A DNA stretch of 44,149 nt from a virus. The stretch lies in IMG/VR virus record IMGVR_UViG_3300045970_001349, positions 1-44,149 of that record; one strand, written 5' to 3'. A program made the translations under genes and the position numbers. Below, in pieces: positions 15,634-23,450 of this stretch. Under the pieces are notes generated by a model. That model worked only from the letters and a program-made list of their open reading frames with translations. It had not been told where the DNA came from and searched no databases. Positions within the stretch are counted from its first letter, which is position 1. Every line of letters begins with the position of its first letter.

Positions 15634-16665
15634 TCAGGCGACCTGGGCGATCGCGACCGGGATGTGCACGAAGCCCACGCCCGCGGTGTAGACGCTGGCG
15701 ATGCGATCGAAGCGGATGATCTTGCCGGCGATGAGGACGAACGCCTGGACCTCGGCCGGGGTGTCGATGAGCGGCCCGATCGTGCCGGGCTTGACGCCCG
15801 CCGTGCCGATGACCGCCGTGAGCTGACCCGCTGCGCCGCCGAGAAGGTCGCCCTTCGTGGTGGCGATGCTGTCCGACGAGACGCCGATCGCACTCGCCGC
15901 GCCGCCGGTGAAACCGGTCGTGATCTCCCAGAAGGGCATCCCCACGAGGCGCAGAGCCATCTGCTCGGGAACCGTGAGCAGCGCCGCAGCGTCGGCGAGC
16001 GTGTAGTCGATCGGCAGCTTGAGCACGATGCTCTTGCCGACGCGCACCCAGCGGCCCGTGCCCGCATCGGGCGCGACCACGAGCTGGTTGGCACCGTCGA
16101 CCGTCTGCGTGCTCGCCGCGACGAAGATCCACTCGGACCGATCGGCACGCACGACCACGACTGCGCCGTCGACGCGCGACGCGGCGGCCACTGCCTTGAG
16201 CGCGGCGATGGTTGCGACGCTGCCCTCGATGCCGCTCGCGCCCGTGGGCCCCGTGACGGCCGCGCCGCCCTGGACGAGCACGAGGTCGCTGGCGGCGTCG
16301 TAGTCGAGGACGCGCCCCGCCTTGCTGCGCGAGGTGTCGAGCATCGACACGGTCTGCGAGTCCTTCGCGTAGCACTCGCTCCCGATGTCGGTGATCGCGA
16401 CATCGTTCGGGGCGGTGTCGTTCTTCAGCCACTCGGCCTGCACCTCGTTCGGCACGCTCACGCGCACCTTGAGAGTGCCGTCGCCGACGAGCGTCTCGGC
16501 GAAGAAGCCGACGAAGATCTGCGTCGCCGACGAGCCCATCGGGCGCACGTCGCCGGTCGCGGTATCGAGGCCCGCGGCCTTGCCCTGCTCGGCGGTGTCG
16601 CCGCTGTGCAGCAGCCACGAGTACTCGCCACTGATCGCCTTCGTGTTCCTGCGTCGAGTCGCCAT
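15634..16665 (-). CDS. Head decoration protein candidate (capsid cement)
   Basis: The product is 343 aa, encoded directly after the major capsid gene in transcription order. Residues about 15-75 (LLHSGDTAEQGKAAGLDTAT, SSATQIFVGFFAE, LKVRVSVPNEVQAEW) resemble the small cement proteins of other capsids. A long extra part follows with APDAGTGRWVRVGKS, a beta segment often used in phage surface proteins. Such proteins bind the expanded capsid lattice. An excellent AAGGAG lies 6 nt before the ATG, fitting high expression, and the structured RNA element B lies about 46 nt upstream. The longer-than-usual length suggests an outer domain. Confidence 0.65.
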   Translation of the reverse strand: MATRRRNTKAISGEYSWLLHSGDTAEQGKAAGLDTATGDVRPMGSSATQIFVGFFAETLVGDGTLKVRVSVPNEVQAEWLKNDTAPNDVAITDIGSECYAKDSQTVSMLDTSRSKAGRVLDYDAASDLVLVQGGAAVTGPTGASGIEGSVATIAALKAVAAASRVDGAVVVVRADRSEWIFVAASTQTVDGANQLVVAPDAGTGRWVRVGKSIVLKLPIDYTLADAAALLTVPEQMALRLVGMPFWEITTGFTGGAASAIGVSSDSIATTKGDLLGGAAGQLTAVIGTAGVKPGTIGPLIDTPAEVQAFVLIAGKIIRFDRIASVYTAGVGFVHIPVAIAQVA

Positions 16666-16711
16666 GAGATCTCCTTCGGGCCGCCGGCCGCGGGTGCTGT
16701 CACGCCCCTAA

Positions 16712-16741
16712 GCCCGCTCTGCTCTCTCGAGCTCGGCGGGC
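16712..16741 (-). ncRNA. Structured RNA element, copy B (between capsid and decoration genes)
   Basis: The minus-strand RNA folds as a GCCCGC/GCGGGC outer stem, a 3x3 internal loop (CGA with AGA), a GCTC/GAGC inner stem and a GAGA tetraloop of the GNRA type. A 40-nt block here (16706-16745) is identical to copy C at 17851-17890. It lies in the gap after the gpT-like stop and 46 nt before the decoration gene. TTAGGGGCGT follows the stem instead of a U-run. Structured elements downstream of gpT genes have been described in Mu-like phages; whether this is the same class needs a covariance search. Confidence 0.65.
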
Positions 16742-16784
16742 CGGGACTGCACGGACGCTTTCGCGGCGTCCTCGCGAGCAGCCG

Positions 16785-17816
16785 CTAGGCCGCCTTCACC
16801 TTCACGAGGAGGAACGGGTGGCCGTAGCCGGCGACGTTGCGGCCGCTGCTGTGCCACTCGAGCAAGTCCGCGCGGTCGAGGATCGCATCGACGCCCTGCC
16901 CGCCGCCGCGTCCGGTGTAGTACCGGATGCTGAAAGGCTCGCGGTCGACGTACACGAGCGCGCCGAGCTGCGAGCTCGCGAGCTGCTCGAGCACGATGTA
17001 GTAGCTCGTGTCGTACTCGGCCTCGACGAGTTCGATGGCCTCGGTGACCTTGCCGTAGCCCATCCGGCTCGTGTAGCCGGTGAAGTCGCCCGAGCCGCCG
17101 CCGCCGCCCGCGGAGGCGATGGCGAGGAACTTCGCGTCGAGCAGCTGGCTGACGCGCGGCGACATCGCCGGGCCGCAGAGGATGCCCGCGGGGCGCAGCA
17201 TGCGCGGGTCTTTGCCGTTCGGCATCTTGATGCCGCGGATCTGCTTGTAGGCAGACGCGAGGTTGATCGCCGCCTGGTCGAGCGTGACGCCCGAGTCGAT
17301 GCGGTAGCCCGCGCCGACGAGCTTGTTGCTGTACGTGCCGTCGTCGGCGTTCAGGCCGTTGTTGAAGTGCGTGCCGTAGAAGAACGGCAGGCCGTCGTAG
17401 GTCGTCCCGGACTCGCCGTTCTTGAGCAGCTCGGCGACCTGGCGCTGCGGCCAGTAGCCGTGCTGCGCGCCCATCTGCGCGACCCACTCGGTCGCCAGCT
17501 GCACGCCGTTGCCGTCGAGGTCCTCGAACTGCTGGCGCTTGAGGCGCAGGCCCTTGCCTGCCGTCTCAGCGGTGAAGGACGTGTCGAGCATCACGGGATC
17601 CTCGAAGTCGATGTTCCCGCCCTGGCCCTGCTTCACCAGGTACGCGGTGTTCACGATCCACGCGAGCAGCTCTCGCTTGCTCTGCGAGGGGCGCACGCGC
17701 GTGATGAGGTCCCACCACGTCTCCTGCGCCGACGTGAGCCGCAGGTACTCGGCCTCGACGATGCGCTGCATGCGCGACTCGAAGTCCATCAGCCACGAAA
17801 CGGTCACTGCGGGCAT
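16785..17816 (-). CDS. Major capsid protein, Mu gpT-like
   Basis: The 343-aa product has the gpT pattern. It contains an N-terminal FESRMQRIVEAEYLR helix, a middle QQFEDLDGNGVQLA, then the conserved YDGLPFFYGTHFN, which corresponds to the D-G-x-x-F-F-x-x-x-H motif of Mu-type capsids. The C-terminal half has a Gly-rich loop (about residues 237-245) and ends with HPFLLVKVKAA. It assembles the HK97-fold icosahedral shell after scaffold removal by the protease encoded upstream. The ribosome site is GGAG, 8 nt from the ATG. Structured RNA elements lie on both sides of the gene. Confidence 0.9.
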   Translation of the reverse strand: MPAVTVSWLMDFESRMQRIVEAEYLRLTSAQETWWDLITRVRPSQSKRELLAWIVNTAYLVKQGQGGNIDFEDPVMLDTSFTAETAGKGLRLKRQQFEDLDGNGVQLATEWVAQMGAQHGYWPQRQVAELLKNGESGTTYDGLPFFYGTHFNNGLNADDGTYSNKLVGAGYRIDSGVTLDQAAINLASAYKQIRGIKMPNGKDPRMLRPAGILCGPAMSPRVSQLLDAKFLAIASAGGGGGSGDFTGYTSRMGYGKVTEAIELVEAEYDTSYYIVLEQLASSQLGALVYVDREPFSIRYYTGRGGGQGVDAILDRADLLEWHSSGRNVAGYGHPFLLVKVKAA

Positions 17817-17856
17817 GAGCTCTTCTCCATGATGAGGTCCGGGTTCAACGCCCTAA

Positions 17857-17886
17857 GCCCGCTCTGCTCTCTCGAGCTCGGCGGGC
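17857..17886 (-). ncRNA. Structured RNA element, copy C (upstream of capsid gene)
   Basis: This copy is identical in sequence and predicted fold to copy B and lies between the protease/scaffold stop and the gpT-like start, 40 nt before the ATG. It is followed by TTAGGGCGT, the same trailer as the other copies. Its position in the 5' leader of the most abundant virion gene suggests control of mRNA processing, stability or translation. The function is unknown; the three-copy structure is seen directly. Confidence 0.65.
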
Positions 17887-17925
17887 CGGGGACGTCTGCG
17901 CGCATCAGGGCGCGCTCGTGCTCGC

Positions 17926-18594
17926 TCAGCGCTGCGTCGGCAGCTGCCCCTCGCGCCGCTTGATCTCGGCGCGTGCCTCCGCGCGCGTCATCACGCCGAG
18001 GATCTGCTTCGTGCCCTCGGTGCGGATGCCTGCGCGGCCGCTCGCGAGCCCCATCTGCACGTCGAGCGCGTGCGCCTCGTCGGGCGGCAGGTTGCTCGGG
18101 GTCTCCGTGCTGACCTGCCCCTCACCGCGCGTGCCCTGCACGGACGCGGCGGCCGCCGGCTTGCGCACGGTGCCACGCGGCATCGTCTTGACGACGTCGC
18201 GCACGGTCTCGATCGACGTGGTCGCCTTGGTGAGCGTCGCGACGAGTTCGGCGGGCAGGTCGGGGCGCGACGCGAGCAGCTGCGCGCGCTCGGTCGCGAT
18301 CGAGGAGTCGGCCTGCGCCTTGGCCTGCGCGGCCTGGCTCGCCTCGAGCTTCGCGAGGCGCGCGGTGACGGCCTTCGCGTCCTCCTCGTCCTTCGGGACG
18401 GGCGGCGCGGCGGCGTCTTCCTTCTTCGGCGGCGCCGGGGGAGCCTCATCGCCGTCCGGCTCGTCCGCCGGCGGCGCGTCGTCCTCGGCGAGCTCGGCCT
18501 TCAGCATGCGCTTGGCCTTCGCGGACTCCTTCGGATCGTCGCTCTCTGCTGCCTTGCGGAGTGCCGCGATGGCCTCGTCGTATGCCTTGGACAT
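17926..18594 (-). CDS. Nested scaffold protein from an internal start
   Basis: An internal ATG (MSKAYDEAIAALRKAAES), in frame with the protease, has a strong GGAAGGA ribosome site 9 nt upstream. It would give a separate 222-aa protein. The segment is highly charged and helical, with an acidic/proline linker (about residues 35-65) and a coiled region (LAKLEASQAAQAKAQADS), as expected of a scaffold. Mu gpZ and lambda Nu3 are made in the same way inside a protease gene. The site is seen in the sequence; use of it is inferred. Confidence 0.7.
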   Translation of the reverse strand: MSKAYDEAIAALRKAAESDDPKESAKAKRMLKAELAEDDAPPADEPDGDEAPPAPPKKEDAAAPPVPKDEEDAKAVTARLAKLEASQAAQAKAQADSSIATERAQLLASRPDLPAELVATLTKATTSIETVRDVVKTMPRGTVRKPAAAASVQGTRGEGQVSTETPSNLPPDEAHALDVQMGLASGRAGIRTEGTKQILGVMTRAEARAEIKRREGQLPTQR

Positions 18595-19407
18595 GGTCGT
18601 CGATCCTTCCGCCGCGATCGCGGCTTGCGGCGGCGCTGCAGGCCCCGCGACAGTGGTGAGAGCGCCGATGTTCGCGAGCAGCTCGTCGAGCGTCTGCGTC
18701 GAGTCCGTGAGGCGCATCGACTGCGCGTCCGCGCCGATGAAGATCCCCGCCTCGAGCGCCTGGACTGCGCCCGCATCGATACCGCGCGACGTCGCGACGA
18801 ACTCGAAGAAGCGCGCCGCGAGCTTGTCGACGATCGACTGCATCGACGTGAGCGCGGAGCCGCTGGCCTGCACGGCCTGCTGCCCATCAGTCTTGTGCGC
18901 GCCGCTCGCGAGCATGCGTACCGCGAGGCCCTGCTGGGCGTTGCGCGCCGTCGCGTCGATGACCTCGGCGATGACGCCGATGGATCCGACCGACGACGTC
19001 GGCGACGCTGCGATGTGCGACCCCGCGCACGCGAGCGCGTAGGCGGCAGAGCACGCCATCCCGTCCACGTGGCTCAGCAGCGGCACGCCTGCTCGAGCGC
19101 AGATCGACCGGATGCTCGCGGCAGCCTCGAAGCACCCCGCGACCACACCGCCGGGGCTGGCGATCGAGAGCACGACCGCGCGCGGGCGTGACGACGCCAT
19201 CACGGCGCCTTCGACGCGCGCGACGATCGACTCGTAGCTCTCGCAGAACGGGTCGGCGAACTGGGAGATCGGCCCGCGAACCGAGAGCACCGTGACGCCG
19301 TCGCGATCGACGGTGACAGGCTGGTACGGCATCAGCAGGAACATGCCGAACGCGCGCGGCTCGAGCGCGAGCGGGCCTGCGGGCGAGAACGTGCGAGGAG
19401 CGTTCAC
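17926..19407 (-). CDS. Capsid maturation protease with C-terminal scaffold (Mu gpI/gpZ-like)
   Basis: The 493-aa product has an S49 (SppA/SohB-type) peptidase domain, about residues 40-235. The likely nucleophile is Ser120 in DGMACSAAYALACAG and the general base Lys172 in LASGAHKTDG, which agrees with the Ser-Lys dyad of that family. SIASPGGVVAG (81-91) supplies the strand and glycine loop near the active site. From residue 272 onward it is a charged helical scaffold. The enzyme would cleave scaffold and itself during capsid maturation. The start is a GTG overlapping the portal stop (GTGA). Confidence 0.85.
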   Translation of the reverse strand: MNAPRTFSPAGPLALEPRAFGMFLLMPYQPVTVDRDGVTVLSVRGPISQFADPFCESYESIVARVEGAVMASSRPRAVVLSIASPGGVVAGCFEAAASIRSICARAGVPLLSHVDGMACSAAYALACAGSHIAASPTSSVGSIGVIAEVIDATARNAQQGLAVRMLASGAHKTDGQQAVQASGSALTSMQSIVDKLAARFFEFVATSRGIDAGAVQALEAGIFIGADAQSMRLTDSTQTLDELLANIGALTTVAGPAAPPQAAIAAEGSTTMSKAYDEAIAALRKAAESDDPKESAKAKRMLKAELAEDDAPPADEPDGDEAPPAPPKKEDAAAPPVPKDEEDAKAVTARLAKLEASQAAQAKAQADSSIATERAQLLASRPDLPAELVATLTKATTSIETVRDVVKTMPRGTVRKPAAAASVQGTRGEGQVSTETPSNLPPDEAHALDVQMGLASGRAGIRTEGTKQILGVMTRAEARAEIKRREGQLPTQR

Positions 19408-20759
19408 GCGGCCTCCCGCACGAGAGAGAGGTTCGGCTTCGCCTGGTCGCCGGCGTTCTCGTTCGCGGCCGGCATCACCGTCGGCGCTGCCGTGACCGGT
19501 ACGCCGAAGCGCGTGCACACCGCGCCGACGTCGACGCCGAGATCGGTGCCCGCGAGCGCCGCGCGCAGCTGCAGGATCGCGTTCGCCGTGCTGACGAGCG
19601 CCGTCGCCGCGAGGTTCTGATCCTTCGCTGGCGTAACGTCGTATTCGACGACGGCGGCCTCGTCGAGGCCCGCCTCGCCCCAGCGCGCGACGATGAACTG
19701 CGGCAGGACCTGCGTGTTGACCGTGTACGCGACGCCGTCGGCCGTGGCCTTGATCAGGTCGGCGCGGATCGTCTTGTGGATGTCGCTGTTCTGGAAGCCC
19801 GCGCCGCCGTCGGTCGTGACCGTCTGCCCCGCGATCGAGATCTGGAACTCGTTGTTCTGATCCGAGATCGTCTTGACGAAGCAGTCGTAGCCGCGGCCGT
19901 TGCTCTCGAGCAGGCGCACGTCGTAGCCGGGCGGCACACCGAAGACGGTGTTCTTGCCCCATGCCATGACCTTGCGGAACCAGCTCTGCTTGTGCTCTTC
20001 CGGCGCGCCCTGCGGCGACACCGCGACGCGCGCAGGATGCGCGAGGCCGCTCTCGTAGTTGTCCTTGTGCAGGTTCGCGTGCGTCTTGCGAATCCACGCG
20101 AGTCCGAGCGCGCGCCAGAGTCCGTTGTGCCACGGCGACTGCACGCCGCCCGGGATGTGGAGCACCCAGCGCCCGTCGCCGGGCGTGATCGGCAGCAGCC
20201 CGGCCACCGACCGGAAGTACCAGCGGTTCTCGACCCACCGGTACACGAGAAACTCGGGGTCGAGCCGGACGAAGCGCGGGAAGTCGCGGCCGTCGACCTG
20301 GACGAGCTCACCGACGCCGATCCCCAGCTCGATGCCGTCGCGGGCGAGCAGCGCGAGCTCGGCCGGCGGCAGCATCTCGTCGAACACGCTGCGCGGCTGC
20401 GCACCGCCGACGTCGAGCGCCTCGATCTGCTCGCGCGCGCCGCGGAACTTCTTCGGGAGTCGCACGAGGCCGTCGGTGCGCGTGCTCATCACGCCCGAGA
20501 GCACTCCATCGCTGTGCGAGGCGCGCATCAGCTGCGCAGCGGGCCCGATCCAGCCCGCGTCGGCTGCCGCGAGCGCGCTCTCGACGTCGCGCGGATACCA
20601 CCGCGTCTGCGAGTTTGGCGGGACCTGGATCTGCCCGCCGAAAGCCGCGCGCAGCCGGTCGACCTCGGGGTCGCCGAGCGACGGCTGGTCGCCCTCGGGC
20701 CGCCCGGCGATGCCGGCGATGCCGAGGAGCGTTGCAGCGACGCGTGCGAACCAGTTCAC
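19404..20759 (-). CDS. Portal protein, Mu gp29-like (DUF935)
   Basis: The 451-aa product has the DUF935 layout: a variable N-terminus, DGVLSGVMSTRTDGLVRLP, the LLPPAELALLARDGIELGIG region, a wing (FPRFVRLDPEFLVYRWVENR), then KTHANLHKDNYESGLAHPAR and a C-terminal stem/crown part (DQNNEFQISIAGQT). It forms the dodecameric DNA channel at one vertex and docks the terminase. The start is GTG. The last ~30 residues are Ala/Pro/Asn-rich, as in other portals. It lies one small gene downstream of terL. Confidence 0.85.
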   Translation of the reverse strand: MNWFARVAATLLGIAGIAGRPEGDQPSLGDPEVDRLRAAFGGQIQVPPNSQTRWYPRDVESALAAADAGWIGPAAQLMRASHSDGVLSGVMSTRTDGLVRLPKKFRGAREQIEALDVGGAQPRSVFDEMLPPAELALLARDGIELGIGVGELVQVDGRDFPRFVRLDPEFLVYRWVENRWYFRSVAGLLPITPGDGRWVLHIPGGVQSPWHNGLWRALGLAWIRKTHANLHKDNYESGLAHPARVAVSPQGAPEEHKQSWFRKVMAWGKNTVFGVPPGYDVRLLESNGRGYDCFVKTISDQNNEFQISIAGQTVTTDGGAGFQNSDIHKTIRADLIKATADGVAYTVNTQVLPQFIVARWGEAGLDEAAVVEYDVTPAKDQNLAATALVSTANAILQLRAALAGTDLGVDVGAVCTRFGVPVTAAPTVMPAANENAGDQAKPNLSLVREAA

Positions 20760-20799
20760 GGGTGGATCGGTGCCACGAGGCGCCGAGCGACGAGATCAA

Positions 20800-21027
20800 T
20801 TACGGCCGACGCCGAAACGTCCACCGGGTTGACGGTCTACGGATCTCCCACGCGTCCAACGGGATCCCGTAGTTGACGGCCAGGTGCTTTTTCGCGCGCG
20901 CCGAGGGCGTGTAGACGCCCGAGACCCACCTCGACACCGCCGCCGGTGTCACCTGACAGCGCGCCGCGACGTAGCGCCCCCGGGTGCGCTGCAGCACGCG
21001 GATCAGGAGCGCGCGACCCGGCGTCAT
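20800..21027 (-). CDS. Small HTH protein related to the small-terminase DNA-binding domain
   Basis: The 75-aa protein has an HTH (about residues 18-36, GRYVAARCQVTPAAVSRW) and then YGIPLDAWE. Residues 20-61 align without gaps to residues 66-107 of the small-terminase candidate encoded on the other side of terL, with 13 of 42 identical, including V-A, W, G, P, L-A, Y-G-I and A-W. It overlaps terL by ATGA. It may bind the same DNA as the small terminase, for example at pac/cos, or regulate the late operon. The C-terminal 12 residues are basic. The relationship is my own alignment by eye. Confidence 0.65.
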   Translation of the reverse strand: MTPGRALLIRVLQRTRGRYVAARCQVTPAAVSRWVSGVYTPSARAKKHLAVNYGIPLDAWEIRRPSTRWTFRRRP

Positions 21028-22670
21028 CCGTACGGGTCGACTCCCCCGCCGCCGTACGGGTCGATGTCCGAGGCATTCGGCCCGACGGCGAGATCGTCAT
21101 CATCGTCGTCCTCTTCCTCGGGCGACTGCTGCCTCAGCGAGAGCGGCTCCCACGCTGACAGCGCGAGCGCGTCGTAGCGGTCGGGTGAGCGGCCGAGCAT
21201 CTTCTTGATGTCGATCTTCGCCGTCACCTTCAGCTTCCCGTTGGCCTGCTGCTTCCACTCGTGCGAGTGAAGCTCCTTCTCGAGCATCGCGTCCTCGACG
21301 ATGGCCCCGCCCGAACGCATCCAGTTCTCGAGGTTCGCGGTGAGCGCGTCGCGCTGGCGGTCGTAGATGTCCGGTTGTCGCAGCGCTCGGTCGCTCGCGC
21401 GGATCGCGACGAGCTCGAACGCGTGCGCGTGCCGCTCGAGGTACGCGCGGCACACACCGTAGACCTCGGCGCCGACCGACCCCTCGCGGTCGAGCACGAC
21501 GACGGGTGTCTCGCGCGGCAGCTTCAGCCGACCGATCATCGAGAGCAGGTGCACGAGGTGGGCGTCGGCCGTCAGGCCGCGCAGGCCGAGCAGCTCGAGC
21601 AGCTTCAGCCCGCGACGAGGCGCGAACACCGACTCGTCTCCCGAGCCCGAGGGGCCCGCCGGGTCGAGCCCGATGTAGAGCCTCCCCTCCGACGACGTTC
21701 CATCCCACCGCGCCATCGACTCAGCGATGGTGTGCACCGAGAAGATCTTCCCGTCCTCCTTCAGCGCGTACTTGCCCTCGATGTGCACGAGGTAGAGCGC
21801 GCTCTCGACGCCCCACATCCGCCCCATCTCCTCGATCCAGTCCTTCGTCGCGAGGCCCGGCACGACCTCGCGCCCCTCGACGACGTTCGGAGACTCGGCC
21901 GAGCTCGTCGTGATCGTGCAGTAGAAGCTCTTCTTGTTGCCCTCGTGCGCCTCGTAGAACTCACCCGCCGCGCGTGTCGGGTTGCCGGTGAGCAGCATGC
22001 GCACCATGCCCGTGCCCGTCGCCGACCAGCCCGCGCGGTTGCCCTCGATGCCCTCGACGATCTCGTCGGAGATGCCGCTCGCCTCATCGATGAGGAACAA
22101 CAGATTCGTGCCGGCGGTGCCGATGATCGCTTCGATCTTGTCGGCCGTGTAGCCCTTGATCTCGCGGAACGTCGCCTCGCCGTCGTCGCTCACGCTCGTG
22201 AGCCCCGTCGTCGCGCGCTCGCCGAGGTTGCCGTCGATGCGGGCCGAGTGCGGGCACGGCCGCGGGATCCGCTCGTCGCCCGGATCTTCGAGCTTGCACC
22301 GCACGCACTTGCCCGCGCGCATCTTCATCATGCGCGTCTCGCGCCAGAGGATGCCCTCGACCTGGCGCGCGACCGGCGCCGTCATCACGACTCGCGCGTC
22401 CTCGAAGCTCGAGTAGAACCACAGCCCGAGCCCGCCTGCCGTGTTGGACTTGCTGACGCGGCGCCCGGCCTTCCAGGCGACACGCGGGTTGTCGCGCACC
22501 GCCTCGAGCACGTGCCGCTGCACCGACCACGGCTCGACGCCGAGGATGTTCTGGAAGTAGCCCACCGGGTCCGCGCGGTACTTCGGCGACGGCCAGCGGA
22601 ACGTGTTCAGCTCGAAGAGCTTCGCCTCAGCCTGCGCGACGAACCCGGAGATGAACGGGGACGCGCTCAT
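21024..22670 (-). CDS. terL: Terminase large subunit
   Basis: The 548-aa product has both terminase domains. The ATPase has a variant Walker A (AGRRVSKSN, residues 68-76) and Walker B LLFLIDEA (190-197). The RNase-H-like nuclease has Asp336 in GLDPAGPSG, Asp394 in VVLDREG and Asp497/Asp500 in SPDRYDALAL. Residues 122-141 contain C-x2-C and C-x-H and look like a small zinc-binding insertion in the ATPase. Near the C-terminus is a run of acidic residues (518-526). It packages phage DNA into proheads through the portal. The ATG overlaps the upstream stop by ATGA. Confidence 0.9.
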   Translation of the reverse strand: MSASPFISGFVAQAEAKLFELNTFRWPSPKYRADPVGYFQNILGVEPWSVQRHVLEAVRDNPRVAWKAGRRVSKSNTAGGLGLWFYSSFEDARVVMTAPVARQVEGILWRETRMMKMRAGKCVRCKLEDPGDERIPRPCPHSARIDGNLGERATTGLTSVSDDGEATFREIKGYTADKIEAIIGTAGTNLLFLIDEASGISDEIVEGIEGNRAGWSATGTGMVRMLLTGNPTRAAGEFYEAHEGNKKSFYCTITTSSAESPNVVEGREVVPGLATKDWIEEMGRMWGVESALYLVHIEGKYALKEDGKIFSVHTIAESMARWDGTSSEGRLYIGLDPAGPSGSGDESVFAPRRGLKLLELLGLRGLTADAHLVHLLSMIGRLKLPRETPVVVLDREGSVGAEVYGVCRAYLERHAHAFELVAIRASDRALRQPDIYDRQRDALTANLENWMRSGGAIVEDAMLEKELHSHEWKQQANGKLKVTAKIDIKKMLGRSPDRYDALALSAWEPLSLRQQSPEEEDDDDDDLAVGPNASDIDPYGGGGVDPYG

Positions 22671-23368
22671 GCGACCCGCTTGACCGCGGCCACGACGTCG
22701 GCGAGCGCCTTGGGGTGTGCGTGCAGCGCGTCGAGCACCGCCTTCCACCACCGCTGCCACTCCGGATGGTCGCGGTTGATCTCGCGCTCGGCGATGGCGC
22801 GCTCTCTCAGCAGCCGGGCCTCGGTGCCGATGAGCCTCGCGTACTCGCTCGCGAGCAGCGTCTTGCTCTGCCGGCGCCCGCGGGCGTCCGAGATCATCTC
22901 GTCGAAGCGCGCGAGCACGTCGTTGACTGCCTCAGGCGTCGCCTCGTGCGGTACGGTCTCGGACGGGAGGCCCTTCGAGCGCGACACGCCGAGCATCGGG
23001 GCGGCGCCGTAGTCGCTGGGCGCCGACGTCTCGGCCGCAGCCGTCTGGCCCCACGCCTCGACGCCGATCCCGTAGACCTCGGCGAGCTTCGACCGGAACA
23101 CTGACGCCGGGAGCTTCTTGCCCGTGCGCCAGTACCCAGCGAGCGCCTTGCTGCAGCCGATCGCGCGCGCGACCGTCGAGAGCGAACCGGGCACCGCGAG
23201 TAGGAGCCGCTGCCCCTCGGTCCGCGGCGCCGCGGCGTCCACCGCGTCCACCGGACGCGCCCGCACCGTCGACCGGGTGGCCGTTTCGGGTGGATTCTTC
23301 GAAGCCGCGTCCACTACGGCTCGCTTCGGGCTGTTTTTGTGGGGTTTCTTGAGCACTTGACCGTCCAC
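22667..23368 (-). CDS. Candidate terminase small subunit (HTH protein)
   Basis: The 233-aa product lies directly before terL with an ATGA overlap. A basic N-terminal region (1-45) is followed by an HTH (about 62-90, SLSTVARAIGCSKALAGYW), then a Pro/Ser linker and a helical C-terminal half with an Arg/Glu-rich coil (about 165-200). DNA-binding domain plus helical oligomerisation region is the usual small-subunit plan. The GTG at 23368 has a poor ribosome site. A GTG four codons later (23356) has AAAGGTGG 8 nt upstream and may be the real start. Confidence 0.65.
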   Translation of the reverse strand: MDGQVLKKPHKNSPKRAVVDAASKNPPETATRSTVRARPVDAVDAAAPRTEGQRLLLAVPGSLSTVARAIGCSKALAGYWRTGKKLPASVFRSKLAEVYGIGVEAWGQTAAAETSAPSDYGAAPMLGVSRSKGLPSETVPHEATPEAVNDVLARFDEMISDARGRRQSKTLLASEYARLIGTEARLLRERAIAEREINRDHPEWQRWWKAVLDALHAHPKALADVVAAVKRVA

Positions 23369-23450
23369 CTTTGTTTTTGGGGGCCGATGACCTCAGCGTG
23401 AAACGAGTGACCTGCGGCGTTCCGCTCCTAAAACCTGTTGGACCAGGGGG

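Noticed and set aside
21261-23012. Very long plus-strand frame (583 codons) opposite terL and the small-terminase gene
   Set aside because: Shadow of the minus-strand genes; it covers two genes and has no domain, while both minus frames have coupled starts and motifs.
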